Shown: positions 42,337 to 54,600, counted from the stretch's first letter. The stretch is 64,000 nucleotides of DNA from Pseudomonas eucalypticola (GCF_013374995.1 NZ_CP056030.1:4558501-4622500), one strand, 5' to 3'. The notes: generated by a model not told the origin, from the letters alone. A program made the numbers and translations.

Positions 42337-42741
42337 TCACTGGCTATGCAAGCGCCCCAACCCCGGCGGCACGCCACCGGTGTCGGTGCTCTGCCACGGC
42401 CCGCTCAGGCTGGTGGCCCAGGTCCAGCTGCCGTCCCAGCGGTAGTAGGTGCGCTGGCGGTAATAGGTGTCCGCCTGCCCTTCCAGCACATACACACCCA
42501 ATTTCGGGTCCCAGTGGCTGGCACCGCCCGGCGGCGGGGCGAAGCTGGCCGAGGTGCGCGGCATGGGTTTGCTCGCCGGGGCGCCCGGGGTCACCGGTAG
42601 CGGCTTGCCGGGGCTTGGCGGTGCGGTCTGGGGCAGCGACGGGATGGTCGGTGCCGTGGGCTGTGGCTGCGGGTGGTGCACCGCGCAGGCACTGAGGCCC
42701 AGCACCAGGCTTAACAGGGAAACACGGGCAATGGCGTGCAT
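42337..42741 (-). CDS. Proline-rich lipoprotein
   Basis: A 134-residue protein with lipoprotein signal (LLSLVLGLSAC, Cys near residue 19), then a Pro-rich disordered linker to about residue 70, and a C-terminal aromatic segment (YYRQRTYYRWDGSWTWA) with a conserved-looking GVYVLEG strand. It lies two bases after ccmI in the same direction and may be the last gene of the ccm operon. The function is unknown. Confidence 0.7.
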   Translation of the reverse strand: MHAIARVSLLSLVLGLSACAVHHPQPQPTAPTIPSLPQTAPPSPGKPLPVTPGAPASKPMPRTSASFAPPPGGASHWDPKLGVYVLEGQADTYYRQRTYYRWDGSWTWATSLSGPWQSTDTGGVPPGLGRLHSQ

Positions 42742-42743
42742 GA

Positions 42744-43946
42744 TCAGAGATCCGGGCTGTCGATGGTCAGGTTTTGCGGCGCGCTGGTGCTGCTGGCCAG
42801 GGGCTGGCTGCGGCCGACCCATTCGCCCTTGGTCGGCTGGCCGGCACGGGACACGCGCGCCACCAGTTGGACCTCGGGGAAGTTGGACAGTTTCAGCTGC
42901 GGCATCATCGCATCGCTATCGCTGAGCTCGACACTGGCGGGCAGGTCCGCCACGGTCAGGCGCTTGACCGCCAAAGGCATGGGCGGCCCGGACGAGGCGC
43001 GGGCAAACACGAACACGCTGTCACCCGGCTGCACCTTGGCCTTGAGCCCAGCCGTTAGGTCGACGTTGACCTTGAGCAGTGCCGCGCCTTTCGCCACAGG
43101 GGCAGCGGCAGGACTGCCGCCACTGGCGGTGATGCGCTCGGCCGCGCGCTGGATACCACCTTGCAGGGCCGCCCGGGACGGGTCGTCGGCCGGCAGCAAG
43201 GCCAGCAGGCGTTGCCAGTAGTCCACCGCTTCCTGGTAGCGCTGGCCCTCGAACGCGGCGATACCGCGCAAGCCCAGGCTGGTCACTTCCTTGGGGTCGG
43301 CCTTGAGGGCTTCATCGGTGAGGGCCTGGATCTCGGGCGACCACTGCTTGTCGCTGGCGAAATACTCGGCCTGGGCCAGTTGCCCCAGCAGCTCCGGCTG
43401 GCGCCCGGCCACGGCCAGGGTACGCTGGAAAATGCGCGCGGCGTCGGCCGGGCGGTTCTGCGACATGTAGGTACGGCCGAGGAAGAACAGGCCCTCGGCG
43501 GAGTCTGGCTGGGCAGCCACGGCGCGTTCCAGGCGGCTGGTCATCTCGGCCATGGAAGCGGGCGGCGTGGCGAATTCACGGGTCAGCTCGACCTTGTCGC
43601 TGGCACCGAAATGCAGGTACAGGCCCAGGGCCGCCACGGGCACCAGCACGGCCGCCAGCAACGGCAATGGCCGGCCCAGGCGTGCCACCCGGCCCTGGTC
43701 GGCACCTTCGGTGTCAGCCAGCAGTTCGCGGCCAGCCTCGGCGCGGCCCGCCTCCAGTTGTTCGGCGCTGAGCACGCCCTCTTCCCGCTGCGCAGCCAAT
43801 TCGGCAATGCGCTCCTGGTACAGGGCCACGTTCAGGGCGGTGCGGTCTTCTTCCTGTTGGGCACGACGGCCGCGCACCACAGGTATCAGCAAAAAGCCCA
43901 GGGCAACCAGCAACAGCAGCCCTACGGCGAGCCAGAAATCAATCAT
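42744..43946 (-). CDS. ccmI: Cytochrome c maturation protein CcmI (CycH)
   Basis: A 400-residue bipartite protein: two N-terminal membrane helices (residues about 3-23 and 95-113) with a cytoplasmic loop, then periplasmic TPR repeats (residues about 130-260). CcmI holds apocytochrome c for haem attachment. It overlaps the end of ccmH by four bases and closes the ccm operon. Confidence 0.95.
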   Translation of the reverse strand: MIDFWLAVGLLLLVALGFLLIPVVRGRRAQQEEDRTALNVALYQERIAELAAQREEGVLSAEQLEAGRAEAGRELLADTEGADQGRVARLGRPLPLLAAVLVPVAALGLYLHFGASDKVELTREFATPPASMAEMTSRLERAVAAQPDSAEGLFFLGRTYMSQNRPADAARIFQRTLAVAGRQPELLGQLAQAEYFASDKQWSPEIQALTDEALKADPKEVTSLGLRGIAAFEGQRYQEAVDYWQRLLALLPADDPSRAALQGGIQRAAERITASGGSPAAAPVAKGAALLKVNVDLTAGLKAKVQPGDSVFVFARASSGPPMPLAVKRLTVADLPASVELSDSDAMMPQLKLSNFPEVQLVARVSRAGQPTKGEWVGRSQPLASSTSAPQNLTIDSPDL

Positions 43947-44413
43947 GGGTGGTCTTTATCCAGCAGGGTAGTGAGGCGCGCGCGCTCGTCGGGGGACAGG
44001 GCAGGTTCAGCCGCAAGGCTGGTGTGCTTGCGGCGGCGCACGATCAGCAAGATCACGCCCACACCGCCCACCAGCAACACGCCGGGGCCGAACCACAGCA
44101 GCCAGGTACGGGCGGTCAGCGCGGGCTTGTAGCGCACGAACTCGCCATAACGGTCGACCATGAACTCGACGATCTGCGGGTTGGTCTTGCCTTCACCGAG
44201 CATGCGGAAAATTTCCCGGCGAAGGTCAGCGGCAATCGGCGCATTGGAGTCAGCGATGTCCTGGTTCTGGCACTTGGGGCACCGCAGTTCCTGGGTCAGT
44301 TCGCGGTAACGGTCGCGCTCGGCGTCGTTGGCGAACTGGTAGGTGTCAATGGCCGCCTGGGCCACGCCGGCCAGGCCCAGGGCCAAGCCGGCGGCTGCCA
44401 GCCAGCGCTTCAT
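43943..44413 (-). CDS. ccmH: Cytochrome c maturation thiol-reductase CcmH
   Basis: A 156-residue protein with signal peptide, the redox motif [16 protein letters not shown] (CPKC) and one C-terminal membrane helix ([19 protein letters not shown]). It reduces the CXXCH cysteines of apocytochrome c before haem ligation. The ATG at 44413 gives a proper signal sequence and overlaps ccmG by four bases. Confidence 0.95.
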   Translation of the reverse strand: MKRWLAAAGLALGLAGVAQAAIDTYQFANDAERDRYRELTQELRCPKCQNQDIADSNAPIAADLRREIFRMLGEGKTNPQIVEFMVDRYGEFVRYKPALTARTWLLWFGPGVLLVGGVGVILLIVRRRKHTSLAAEPALSPDERARLTTLLDKDHP

Positions 44414-44946
44414 GGCCGGGCCTCGTCGACCAGGCCCTGGTACTGGCTGGCCAGTTGCTCGCGCCACACCGTGTCGTCGATCACGCCCACATGCTTGTAG
44501 CGGATCACACCCTTGGCATCGATCAGGAAGGTTTCCGGCGCGCCGTACACGCCCAGGTTCAGACCCAGGCCGCCCTGCTCGTCATTGATGTTGAGCTGGT
44601 AGGGGTTGTGGAAGTCCTGCAGCCACTTCAGCGCGGCGCCGTTGTCATCCTTGTAGTTGACCCCGTAGATCACCACGCCCTGCTGGGCCAGCCGGGTCAG
44701 CACCGGGTGCTCGACCCGGCAGGAAATGCACCAGGTGCCCCACACGTTGACCAACGCCGGCTTGCCCTTGAGGTCAGCCTCGGTGAGGGTCTTGCCATCC
44801 TGGACCGAGGGCAGCGAGAACGCCGGGAATGGCTTGCCGATCATCGCCGAGGGCAGCTCGGACGGATCGAGGTACAAGCCGCGGTAGAGGAACACCGCCA
44901 CTACCAGAAACAGTGCCAAAGGCACCAACAACATCCAGCGCTTCAT
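44410..44946 (-). CDS. ccmG: Thiol:disulfide interchange protein DsbE/CcmG
   Basis: A 178-residue membrane-anchored periplasmic thioredoxin-fold protein. It has an N-terminal anchor, active site WGTWCISCR and the cis-Pro region VYGAPETFLID. It passes reducing power from DsbD/CcdA to CcmH or apocytochrome c. It overlaps ccmF and ccmH ends, as in the standard operon. Confidence 0.95.
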   Translation of the reverse strand: MKRWMLLVPLALFLVVAVFLYRGLYLDPSELPSAMIGKPFPAFSLPSVQDGKTLTEADLKGKPALVNVWGTWCISCRVEHPVLTRLAQQGVVIYGVNYKDDNGAALKWLQDFHNPYQLNINDEQGGLGLNLGVYGAPETFLIDAKGVIRYKHVGVIDDTVWREQLASQYQGLVDEARP

Positions 44947-46916
44947 GCCGCTGCTCCATCCAGACCCAACACATCGCGCACCTTGGCGCGCACCTTGACC
45001 CGATAGCGCCGGTCGGTCGCCGCCAGGGCGCCGCCCAAGGCGGTCAACAGGCCGCCGAACCAGATCCAGCGCACGAACGGCTTGACGTGCACCCGAACCG
45101 CCCAGGCACCGTTTTCCAGCGGCTCACCCAGCGCCACATACAGGTCGCGGGTGAAACCGGCGTCGATGCCCGCTTCCGTCATCATCGACTGCTGCACGGT
45201 ATACAGGCGTTTTTCCGGGTACAGCACGGTCACGTCACGGCCGTCCTTGCTGACACGCACGGTGCCGCGGTCGGAGGTGAAGTTCGGGCCGCGGTAGTGC
45301 TGCGCCCCGTCGAAAATGAAGTGGTAACCGGCCAGGTCCACCGCTTCGCCCGGCGCCATACGCAGGTCGCGCTGGGCACTGTGGCTGCTGGACAGCACCA
45401 CGCCCAGGGCGCATACCGCCATGCCCAGGTGGGCCACGTGCATGCCCCAGTAGCTGCGGGTCAGGCCTCGTGCCCCTTTCATCAGGCCTTTGTGGCGGGT
45501 CTTGTCGAACAGGTCGCGCACACCGGCCAGCAGCACCCAGGCCGCGAGGGCGAACACCGTAAGAATGGCCCAGTCGACATTATCCACCAGCAGCCCGCCA
45601 ATGGGCGCCAGCACCACGGCGCCGATCAGCACCGGGGTGAGCATGCCGCGCAACCACTGCAGCGGCGTGTCTTTCCAGCGCACCAGCACGCCTACCGCCA
45701 TCACCACCATGAGGATGCCCATCAGTGGCACGAACAGCGCGTTGAAGTACGGCGGGCCTACGGATAGCTTGGCGCCGCTGAGGGCGTCCAGCACCAGTGG
45801 GTACAGGGTGCCCAGCAAAATCATCGAAGCAGCCACCACCAGCACCAGGTTATTGCCCAGCAGCAGGGTTTCGCGCGACCACAGGCCGAAACCCACGTGG
45901 CTCTTGACCACGGGGGCGCGCACGGCGAACAGGGTCAGCGAGCCGCCCACCACACACAGCAGGAAGATCAGGATGAACACCCCGCGCGCCGGGTCGGAGG
46001 CGAAGGCGTGCACCGAGGTCAGCACGCCGGAGCGCACCAGGAAGGTACCCAGCAGGCTCAGGGAGAACGCAGCGATGGCCAGCAACACGGTCCAGCTCTT
46101 GAACACGCCCCGTTTTTCGGTGACGGCCAGGGAATGGATCAGCGCGGTGCCCACCAGCCACGGCATGAAGGACGCGTTTTCCACCGGGTCCCAGAACCAC
46201 CAGCCCCCCCAGCCCAGTTCGTAGTAAGCCCACCATGAGCCCAGGGTGATACCGAAACCCAGGAAGCTCCAGGCAACGATGGTCCAGGGCCGCGACCAGC
46301 GCGCCCAGGCGGCGTCCAGCCGGCCACCCAGCAGGGCGGCGATGGCGAAGGCGAAGGCGACCGAAAAGCCCACATATCCCATGTACAGCATCGGCGGGTG
46401 GATGATCAGCCCCGGGTCCTGCAACAGCGGGTTGAGGTCCGCGCCGTTGGCCGGCACTTGCGGCAAGATACGGGCGAAGGGGTTGGAGGTCAGGATCAGA
46501 AACAGCAGGAAGCCAGTGCTGATCATGCCCATCACCGCCAGCACCCGGGCCAGCATCACCTGTGGCAGTTGCCGGGAAAATACCGATACCGCGAAGGTCC
46601 AGCCCCCCAGGATCAGCGCCCATAGCAGCAGCGAGCCCTCATGGGCGCCCCACACCGCACTGAACTTGTAGTACCAGGGCAAGGCACTGTTGGAGTTGTT
46701 GGCCACGTAGCCGACGGAGAAGTCGTCGGTCATGAAGCTGTAGGTCAGGCTGCCAAACGCGAACAGCAGGAAGGCGAATTGCCCCCAGGCCGCGGGCTGG
46801 GCCAGGCCCATCCATTGCCGGTCGCCGCGCCAGGCGCCGAACAGCGGGACAGTGGCCTGCACCAGGGCAAAGCACAGGGCCAGGATCATGGCCAAATGGC
46901 CGAGTTCGGGAATCAT
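44943..46916 (-). CDS. ccmF: Haem lyase subunit CcmF
   Basis: A 657-residue integral membrane protein with about fifteen helices. It carries the WWD-type motif (WGGWWFWDPVENASFMPW) and the periplasmic His-containing loops of CcmF. Together with CcmH and CcmI it attaches haem from CcmE to apocytochrome c. The length is normal, and the gene overlaps ccmG. Confidence 0.97.
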   Translation of the reverse strand: MIPELGHLAMILALCFALVQATVPLFGAWRGDRQWMGLAQPAAWGQFAFLLFAFGSLTYSFMTDDFSVGYVANNSNSALPWYYKFSAVWGAHEGSLLLWALILGGWTFAVSVFSRQLPQVMLARVLAVMGMISTGFLLFLILTSNPFARILPQVPANGADLNPLLQDPGLIIHPPMLYMGYVGFSVAFAFAIAALLGGRLDAAWARWSRPWTIVAWSFLGFGITLGSWWAYYELGWGGWWFWDPVENASFMPWLVGTALIHSLAVTEKRGVFKSWTVLLAIAAFSLSLLGTFLVRSGVLTSVHAFASDPARGVFILIFLLCVVGGSLTLFAVRAPVVKSHVGFGLWSRETLLLGNNLVLVVAASMILLGTLYPLVLDALSGAKLSVGPPYFNALFVPLMGILMVVMAVGVLVRWKDTPLQWLRGMLTPVLIGAVVLAPIGGLLVDNVDWAILTVFALAAWVLLAGVRDLFDKTRHKGLMKGARGLTRSYWGMHVAHLGMAVCALGVVLSSSHSAQRDLRMAPGEAVDLAGYHFIFDGAQHYRGPNFTSDRGTVRVSKDGRDVTVLYPEKRLYTVQQSMMTEAGIDAGFTRDLYVALGEPLENGAWAVRVHVKPFVRWIWFGGLLTALGGALAATDRRYRVKVRAKVRDVLGLDGAAA

Positions 46917-46920
46917 GGTT

Positions 46921-47388
46921 TCAACCTTCCTTGACGGGCACAGGTGCGGCGCCGGGCGCGGACTGGCCGCTGTCCTTCAGGGCCTTGGTCACCTCGGGCG
47001 GCATGTATTTCTCGTCGTGCTTGGCCAGGATCTGGTCAGCCACCACCACGCCATCGGCGTTGAGCTTGCCCAGGGCGACGATACCCTGGCCCTCGCGGAA
47101 CAGGTCCGGCAGGATGCCGCGGTAGGTGATGGTGACGTTGCTGTTGAAGTCGGTGACCACGAAACGCACGTCCAGCGAGTCGGCCGAGCGCACCAGGGAG
47201 CCCTTCTCCACCATGCCGCCGGCACGGATTCGCGTGCCGGCCGGCGCTTCGCCGTTGGCGATCTGCGTCGGGGTGTAGAACAGGTTGATGTTTTCCTGCA
47301 GCGCGCTCAGCGCCAGGCCCACGGCCACGCCCAGGCCGGCCACCAGGCCAACGATGATCAACAGACGTTTCTTGCGCAGCGGATTCAC
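46921..47388 (-). CDS. ccmE: Haem chaperone CcmE
   Basis: A 155-residue membrane-anchored OB-fold protein. It has an N-terminal helix ([19 protein letters not shown]) and the haem-binding motif [13 protein letters not shown], where the His forms the covalent haem bond. It carries haem from CcmABCD to CcmF. It overlaps ccmD by four bases. Confidence 0.97.
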   Translation of the reverse strand: MNPLRKKRLLIIVGLVAGLGVAVGLALSALQENINLFYTPTQIANGEAPAGTRIRAGGMVEKGSLVRSADSLDVRFVVTDFNSNVTITYRGILPDLFREGQGIVALGKLNADGVVVADQILAKHDEKYMPPEVTKALKDSGQSAPGAAPVPVKEG

Positions 47389-47561
47389 TTGCCTTTCTCC
47401 CGGCGCAGACGGCGCGCCTCTTCCTGCAAATAGCGCCGACGGGCCAGCAGCGGCGCGGCGATATTGTTCACCAGCACCACCAGGCAGATGCCGTAGGCCG
47501 ACCAGACGTAGGCGCCATGATGGCCCATGGCGAGAAAATCACCGAATGAAGCGAAATTCAT
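47385..47561 (-). CDS. ccmD: Haem exporter accessory protein CcmD
   Basis: A 58-residue single-helix protein ([18 protein letters not shown]) with the typical short N-terminal [18 protein letters not shown] and a basic tail. It helps release holo-CcmE from CcmC. The ATG at 47561 overlaps the end of ccmC (ATGA). Confidence 0.93.
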   Translation of the reverse strand: MNFASFGDFLAMGHHGAYVWSAYGICLVVLVNNIAAPLLARRRYLQEEARRLRREKGK

Positions 47562-48334
47562 GCACCGGCCTCCAGACCCAGAGCCTGGGCCACTTCGGCC
47601 TTGGCCCAACTGCTGCGGGCTTCACGCTTGAGCACTTCCAGGCGCATGCGCATGAGCAGCACGGCACCGAAGAAGCAATAGAAACCCAGCGCCGTGAACA
47701 ACAGCGGCAACCACATTTCGGCCGGCATGGCCGGTTTTTCCGTGAGGCTGAAGGTGGCGCCCTGATGCAGGGTGCTCCACCATTGCACCGAATACTTGAT
47801 GATCGGAATATTCACCACGCCCACCAGCGCCAGCACCGCACAGGCCTTGGCGGCGCTGTCGCGGTGGGTGATGGCGTGGCCCAGGGCAATCAGCCCCAGG
47901 TAGAGGAACAGCAGAATCAGCATCGAGGTGAGGCGTGCATCCCACACCCAGAACGTACCCCAGGTGGGCTTGCCCCAGATGGACCCGGTGAGCAGCGCCA
48001 GGGCCGTCATCCAGGCCCCGATGCGCGCGCCGCACTGCAAGGCGATGTCGGCGATCTTCATTTTCCATACCAGGCCCACCAGCCCGGCGATGGCGATCAT
48101 CACGTAACACGACTGGGCCAGCATGGCCGCCGGCACGTGGATATAGATGATGCGGAAGCTGTTGCCCTGCTGGTAGTCCGGTGGCGCGAAGGCCAGCCCC
48201 CAGACCACGCCAATGCTCAGCAATAGCGCCGCGGCGATACTGAGCCAGGGCAACAGCCGGCCGCTGATGCCGTAGAACCATTTCGGCGAGCCGAGCTTGT
48301 GAAACCACGTCCAACTGATCACGCTGCTATTCAT
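47558..48334 (-). CDS. ccmC: Haem ABC transporter subunit CcmC
   Basis: A 258-residue six-helix membrane protein with the WWD motif ([17 protein letters not shown]) and flanking periplasmic His residues that bind haem for transfer to CcmE. The ATG at 48334 is chosen from the family start [17 protein letters not shown]. It lies 47 bases after ccmB. Confidence 0.96.
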   Translation of the reverse strand: MNSSVISWTWFHKLGSPKWFYGISGRLLPWLSIAAALLLSIGVVWGLAFAPPDYQQGNSFRIIYIHVPAAMLAQSCYVMIAIAGLVGLVWKMKIADIALQCGARIGAWMTALALLTGSIWGKPTWGTFWVWDARLTSMLILLFLYLGLIALGHAITHRDSAAKACAVLALVGVVNIPIIKYSVQWWSTLHQGATFSLTEKPAMPAEMWLPLLFTALGFYCFFGAVLLMRMRLEVLKREARSSWAKAEVAQALGLEAGA

Positions 48335-48381
48335 CACGGTACATCCTGAATCATCGCCAGCCCTCATGGGGGCTGGCCTCA

Positions 48382-49053
48382 TTATTCGCCGACGCTGATC
48401 TTGAGGCCAGCGGCTATCGCAAAGGGTGTCAGGGTCACCGCGAGGGCGGTCAGGCTACCCAGCCACAACAGGTAGCCGGCGCTCGGCATGCCTTGCAGGG
48501 CGGCCTGCAGCGCGCCGCTGCCGAGAATCAACACCGGTATGTACAGCGGCAGAATCACCAGCGCCAGCAACAGGCCGCCGCGCTTGAGCCCCACGGTCAG
48601 GGCCGCGCCCACTGCGCCCAGCAGGCTGAGCACTGGGGTGCCCAGCAGCAGCGAGGCCAGCAGCACCGGCAGGCAGGCCAGCGGCAAGCCCAGCATCAGT
48701 GCCAGCAAAGGCGACAGCAAGACCAGCGACAGGCCGGAAAATGACCAGTGCGCCAGTACCTTGGCCAGCACCAGCAAGGGCAACGGGTGCGGGGACAGCA
48801 CCCACTGTTCCAGGGAGCCGTCTTCGAAATCGCTGCGAAACAGGCCATCGAGCGAAAGCAGCACCGACAACAGCGCCGCCACCCACACCAGGCCCGGCGA
48901 CAAGGTACGCAGCAACTGTGCCTCGGGCCCGACGGCCAGGGGGAACAGGGCGATCACTATGGCAAAGAATACCAGTGGATTGGCCAGTTCGGCGGGCCGG
49001 CGCACCAACAACCGCGCTTCACGCTTGATCAGGGTAATGAACACGCCGCTCAT
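48382..49053 (-). CDS. ccmB: Haem exporter permease CcmB
   Basis: A 223-residue permease with six helices. It starts [20 protein letters not shown] and has the family [20 protein letters not shown] loop. It forms the membrane part of the CcmAB ATPase. The ATG at 49053 overlaps the stop of ccmA. Confidence 0.95.
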   Translation of the reverse strand: MSGVFITLIKREARLLVRRPAELANPLVFFAIVIALFPLAVGPEAQLLRTLSPGLVWVAALLSVLLSLDGLFRSDFEDGSLEQWVLSPHPLPLLVLAKVLAHWSFSGLSLVLLSPLLALMLGLPLACLPVLLASLLLGTPVLSLLGAVGAALTVGLKRGGLLLALVILPLYIPVLILGSGALQAALQGMPSAGYLLWLGSLTALAVTLTPFAIAAGLKISVGE

Positions 49054-49685
49054 GCTGCCCACCGCGCCAGGTCCAGCTCACGGTAACCGGACGGCATCGT
49101 GGCCAGGCTGTGGTGGGTGGTGAGCACCACCATGCCGCCGTTCTCGCAGTGCGCGGCCAGGTGGCCTTCCAGTTGCGCCACCCCGTGCTTGTCCAGGGCG
49201 GTGAAAGGTTCATCCAGAATCCACAAGGGCGCCGGCGCCGGCAGGTACAACCGCGCCAGGGCCACGCGGCGCTGCTGGCCGGCCGACAAGGTATGGCAGG
49301 GGACGTCTTCGAAGCCGTGCAGGCCCACGGCGGCCAGTGCCTGCCAGATTGCCTCGCGCGAAGCCGGCTGGTGCAAGGCGCACAGCCAGGTCAGGTTTTC
49401 CTCGGCGCTGAGCACATCCTTGATACCGGCCGCGTGGCCGATCCACAGCAGCATCCGCGCCAGCGCCGCGCCCTGCCCTGCCAGCGGCTGGCCGCCCAGC
49501 AATACCTGGCCGGCAGTGGGCTGCATCAACCCGGCCAGCAGGCGCAGCAGGCTGGTCTTGCCACTGCCATTGGGGCCACTGACCTGCAGCATGTCGCCGG
49601 GGCGCACGCTCAGGTCAAGCTGCTCGAACAGCATCCGCCAGTCACGCTCGCACGCCAGCGCCTGGGCTTGGAGATGAGGAGTCAA
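49050..49685 (-). CDS. ccmA: Haem exporter ATP-binding protein CcmA
   Basis: A 211-residue ABC ATPase with Walker [11 protein letters not shown], signature [14 protein letters not shown] and Walker [13 protein letters not shown]. The start is taken as TTG 49685, with AAGG upstream; no in-frame ATG precedes the ATPase core. It uses ATP to release holo-CcmE from CcmC. It is the first gene of the ccmABCDEFGHI operon. Confidence 0.93.
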   Translation of the reverse strand: MTPHLQAQALACERDWRMLFEQLDLSVRPGDMLQVSGPNGSGKTSLLRLLAGLMQPTAGQVLLGGQPLAGQGAALARMLLWIGHAAGIKDVLSAEENLTWLCALHQPASREAIWQALAAVGLHGFEDVPCHTLSAGQQRRVALARLYLPAPAPLWILDEPFTALDKHGVAQLEGHLAAHCENGGMVVLTTHHSLATMPSGYRELDLARWAA

Positions 49686-49883
49686 TCGAAGGCCTTAATC
49701 ATTCGGATGAAGGGTAGCGACGACGGCTCAAGTCGACGCCCGGTTTGCCGTTATGCTGGCAATGGCGTACGTCTTGCAGCGGTTGCAGGGCTGCCCACTC
49801 TGTATACAAGGTTTGGTAAAGTTGGTGCGGCATTATACATACCGACTCCCGTTGCCAGCATGGCAATTTCCACAGGCCCGTTC

Positions 49884-51452
49884 ATGACCCCTGACATCAC
49901 CAGCGTCTCTTCCCAGCAACCCCTGCCGGCAGCATTGCGTCCGGTGGTGAGCGGTGTGGACACGCTCAAGCTGCTGACCTCGCTGGAAGGGCTGCTCAAC
50001 GTGGGCGACAGCGCCACGGGGCAAGTGCTATCGAGCAAGGCCGGCGGTGTTGGCCAGCCGTTCCAGGTGGTGCTGGCGCTGACGACCGCCAGCGGTGAAC
50101 AGGCCACCGTGGTGGCCAGCAGCAAGCAGGCCTTGCCTCAGGGCACCCAGGTGACGCTGACGCAGCTGCCCTCCGGCACACTGGGCATCGTGGTGCAACA
50201 GAGCAAAAGCACGGCCCTCGCTCCCTTGACCCAACTGGACACCCGCCAATTGCCGGTGGGTACGCTGGTGCAAGGCAAGGTGCTGAGCAGCGAAGCGGTT
50301 CCCCAGGGCGGCAGTTACCGTTCGCTGGTTGCCCTGCTGAACACGCCGCTCGCCGGCAGCACCCTGGCGCTTGACAGCCCAGGCCCGCTGCGCGTCGGCA
50401 GCCTGCTGAGCGCCCAGGTGCAGGGTGCGGGGAACCTCAGCTTCGTGCCCTTGAGTGGCCGCCTTGAGCAGTTGGCGGTGCACCAGCAATTGCAAAGCCA
50501 GCAAAGCCGCCAGGGATCGCTGGAAGGTTTGCTGGCCGCGTTGCAGACCCTGGGCGACAGCAGCGAGGTGGCTGACGACCTGCGCACCAGCGCCAACCGC
50601 TTGCTGGGCAGCCTGCCGGACATCCGCCAACTGACCGACGCCCGCGGCGTGGCCCAGGCACTGAACGCCAGCGGTCTGTTTCTGGAAGCGCAGTTGCTCA
50701 CCCCCCAGGCGGGCGCCCTGCCCGATGACTTGAAAAGCAGCCTGCTGCGCCTGGTGGCGCAGATTCTCCCCAACCTGCCCGGCAGCGCCCCGTTCAACCC
50801 TGCCGAGGCTGCCAAGGCATTGGCCAACGCCCTGCCCGGCTATGTGCGCAGTGCATTGGGCACCTTGGGCCAGGTGGGTGAGAAACCGGCGACCAACAGC
50901 TTTCCGCTGCCCTCACGCCTGCTGGGCGGACTGGACGGTGACAACGACCTGCAGCAGCTGCTGCGGCTGGCCTCGGCGGCCGTCTCACGGTTGCAGAGCC
51001 ATCAGCTGTCGAGCCTGGAGCAAAGCGGCATGAGTGAGGACGGCAAGATCCTCACCACCTGGCAGCTGGAAATCCCCATGCGAAACCAGCAGGACATCGT
51101 GCCCTTGCAGGTGCGAGTCCAGCGTGAAGATGAACCCCAGCAACAGCAACAGCATCCGCCACAGCCGACTGCGGAGCAACGGGCCCCGCTCTGGCGGGTC
51201 GAACTGGCGTTTGATCTTGACCCGCTGGGCCCGCTGCAGATTCAGGCACAACTGCTGCGCGGAAGCCTCAGCGGCCAGTTGTGGGCCGAATGGCCGCAGA
51301 CCGCGCGGCTGATCGACAGCCAACTGGACAGCCTGCGCCAGCGCCTGCTGGCCCAAGGGCTGGAAGTGACCGAGCTGCACTGCAATCAGGGTACACCGCC
51401 GCAAGGACCACGCACGCACCTGGAACAACGCTGGGTGGATGAAACCGCATGA
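49884..51452 (+). CDS. FliK-like flagellar hook-length-control family protein
   Basis: A protein of about 522 residues with a Gln/Ser/Leu-rich N-terminal two-thirds and a C-terminal domain (LPSRLLGGLDGDNDLQQLL; LWRVELAFDLDPLGPLQIQ; GLEVTELHCNQG) resembling the FliK C-terminal hook-length-control domain. The start is uncertain: ATG 49884 has ACAGG nearby, and ATG 49860 would add eight residues. Its TGA overlaps the ATG of the next gene, which encodes a free-standing FlhB cytoplasmic tail. FliK acts on FlhB to switch export specificity, so the pair is logical. It is not the main fliK of the flagellar cluster. Confidence 0.78.
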   Translation: MTPDITSVSSQQPLPAALRPVVSGVDTLKLLTSLEGLLNVGDSATGQVLSSKAGGVGQPFQVVLALTTASGEQATVVASSKQALPQGTQVTLTQLPSGTLGIVVQQSKSTALAPLTQLDTRQLPVGTLVQGKVLSSEAVPQGGSYRSLVALLNTPLAGSTLALDSPGPLRVGSLLSAQVQGAGNLSFVPLSGRLEQLAVHQQLQSQQSRQGSLEGLLAALQTLGDSSEVADDLRTSANRLLGSLPDIRQLTDARGVAQALNASGLFLEAQLLTPQAGALPDDLKSSLLRLVAQILPNLPGSAPFNPAEAAKALANALPGYVRSALGTLGQVGEKPATNSFPLPSRLLGGLDGDNDLQQLLRLASAAVSRLQSHQLSSLEQSGMSEDGKILTTWQLEIPMRNQQDIVPLQVRVQREDEPQQQQQHPPQPTAEQRAPLWRVELAFDLDPLGPLQIQAQLLRGSLSGQLWAEWPQTARLIDSQLDSLRQRLLAQGLEVTELHCNQGTPPQGPRTHLEQRWVDETA

Positions 51453-51766
51453 CCGACAACGCCCCCCGCCAAGCCATTGCCCTGACCTACGACGGCCAAC
51501 AGGCCCCGACCGTGAGTGCCAAGGGTGACGACGAACTGGCCGAAGCCATTCTGGCCATGGCCCGCGAATATGAAGTGCCTATTTACGAGAATGCCGAACT
51601 GGTGAAACTGCTGGCGCGGTTGGAATTGGGTGACAGCATTCCGGAGGCGCTGTACCGGACCATTGCCGAAATCATCGCCTTTGCCTGGAATCTGAAAGGC
51701 AAATCCCCGCAAGGCTTCGACCCCAGCCCAGCGCCGTTGGAGCGGGACATCACACCTGGCGGCTGA
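51449..51766 (+). CDS. Stand-alone FlhB C-terminal-domain homologue (FlhX type)
   Basis: A 105-residue protein equivalent to the cytoplasmic domain of the export switch FlhB (AIALTYDGQQAPTVSAKGDD; ILAMAREYEVPIYENAELVKLL; ELGDSIPEALYRTIAEIIAF). The autocleaved NPTH site is not present, and the protein begins just downstream of where it would lie, so it mimics the processed fragment. It is coupled by ATGA to the FliK-like gene. Confidence 0.85.
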   Translation: MTDNAPRQAIALTYDGQQAPTVSAKGDDELAEAILAMAREYEVPIYENAELVKLLARLELGDSIPEALYRTIAEIIAFAWNLKGKSPQGFDPSPAPLERDITPGG

Positions 51767-51792
51767 CCGGCCATGACGTAGCGGTCACCCAG

Positions 51793-52255
51793 GACAACGC
51801 GGCGCGGCCTTCCCGAGCTTCGCCCGGTCCCACAGCGAAAACTGCACGTCGCATCAAACCCGGTGAGGCAGCCTTCCCCAGCTTCGCCCTGGCCCACAGC
51901 GAAACCGCCCGCCGCATCAACCCTGTGGGACCGGGCGACAGCTCGGGAAGCGGGCGCTGCGGTGCGTCAGGGACAACGCGGCGCGGCCTTCCCGAGCTTC
52001 GCCCGGTCCCACAGCGAAACCTGCGCGCCGCATCAAACCCGGTAGGGCAGCCTTCCCCCAGCTTCGCCCTGGCCCACAGTGAAACCCGCCCGCCGCATCA
52101 ACCCTGTGGGACCGGGCGACAGCTCGGGAAGCGGGCGCTGCGGTGCGTCAGGGACAACGCGGCGCGGCCTTCCCGAGCTTCGCCCGGTCCCACAGCGAAA
52201 ACCGCACGCCGCATCAACCCTGTGGGACAGCCTGGGAAGCGGGCGCTGCGGTGGG
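51793..52255. repeat. Tandem array of ~180-base units built from hairpin repeats
   Basis: Units start at 51793, 51972 and 52153 (GACAACGCGGCGCGGCC). The first two are full (179 and 181 bases). The third is about 100 bases and lacks the middle block. Each full unit has a left arm (CTTCCCGAGCTTCGCCCGG), a variant half arm (CTTCCCCAGCTTCGCCC) and an inverted right arm (CTGTGGGACCGGGCGACAGC), so it can fold as a long hairpin. No gene is seen in 51767-52255. The last copy ends at the uvrB stop codon. Confidence 0.85.
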
Positions 52256-54271
<2,016 letters not shown>

Positions 54272-54338
54272 GACGAACCTCTTGGTCATCCGCCGGATGA
54301 ATCCTGCGGACGTAAACGATCACAGCGCGCAAACACGC

Positions 54339-54354
54339 CTGTATTTATAGACAG
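54339..54354. promoter_or_regulatory. LexA (SOS) box of uvrB
   Basis: CTGTATTTATAGACAG has both perfect half-sites CTGT and ACAG with an AT-rich 8-base spacer. It lies 68 bases before the uvrB start in the divergent gap. Confidence 0.82.
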
Positions 54355-54532
54355 TACTTATACCTGAAGTAGGGCCTGGGCGCGCCGGTTTCAAGACAAT
54401 GCCTACAAGGTTATTGGACCGCGCCTACTTGAAAATGACTAACGGTCAGAAAAAAAACCGCGTTTCCTCCGGAAAACCTGCCGCAACCTGTCGCACCCCC
54501 CAGCAAGGATCTCTATACTGACTCCCCGTTTG

Positions 54533-54549
54533 TGCACCGCTCTAGTGCA
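54533..54549. promoter_or_regulatory. NtrC-box-like palindrome upstream of the aminotransferase
   Basis: TGCACCGCTCTAGTGCA differs from the 17-base NtrC consensus form TGCACYA-N3-TRGTGCA at one fixed position. A further half-site GTGCAC lies at about 54561. It sits downstream of the candidate -10, which suggests repression rather than activation, if it is real. Confidence 0.35.
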
Positions 54550-54600
54550 TGTCTGGAGCAGTGCACCCCCCCTCACTCTCCAATCAGAGCTACGGTAAAA

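Larger units (their letters stand above)
54272..54600. other. Divergent intergenic region uvrB / aminotransferase
   Basis: A 329-base gap. The uvrB side holds the LexA box. The other side holds TATACT (54514-54519), a candidate -10 for the aminotransferase, followed by the palindrome described separately. No additional gene is seen. Confidence 0.5.

Noticed and set aside
51838..52045. Short plus-strand frames inside the tandem repeat array
   Set aside because: The frames repeat with the array units and encode Arg/Pro/Ala-rich peptides typical of translated repeats.
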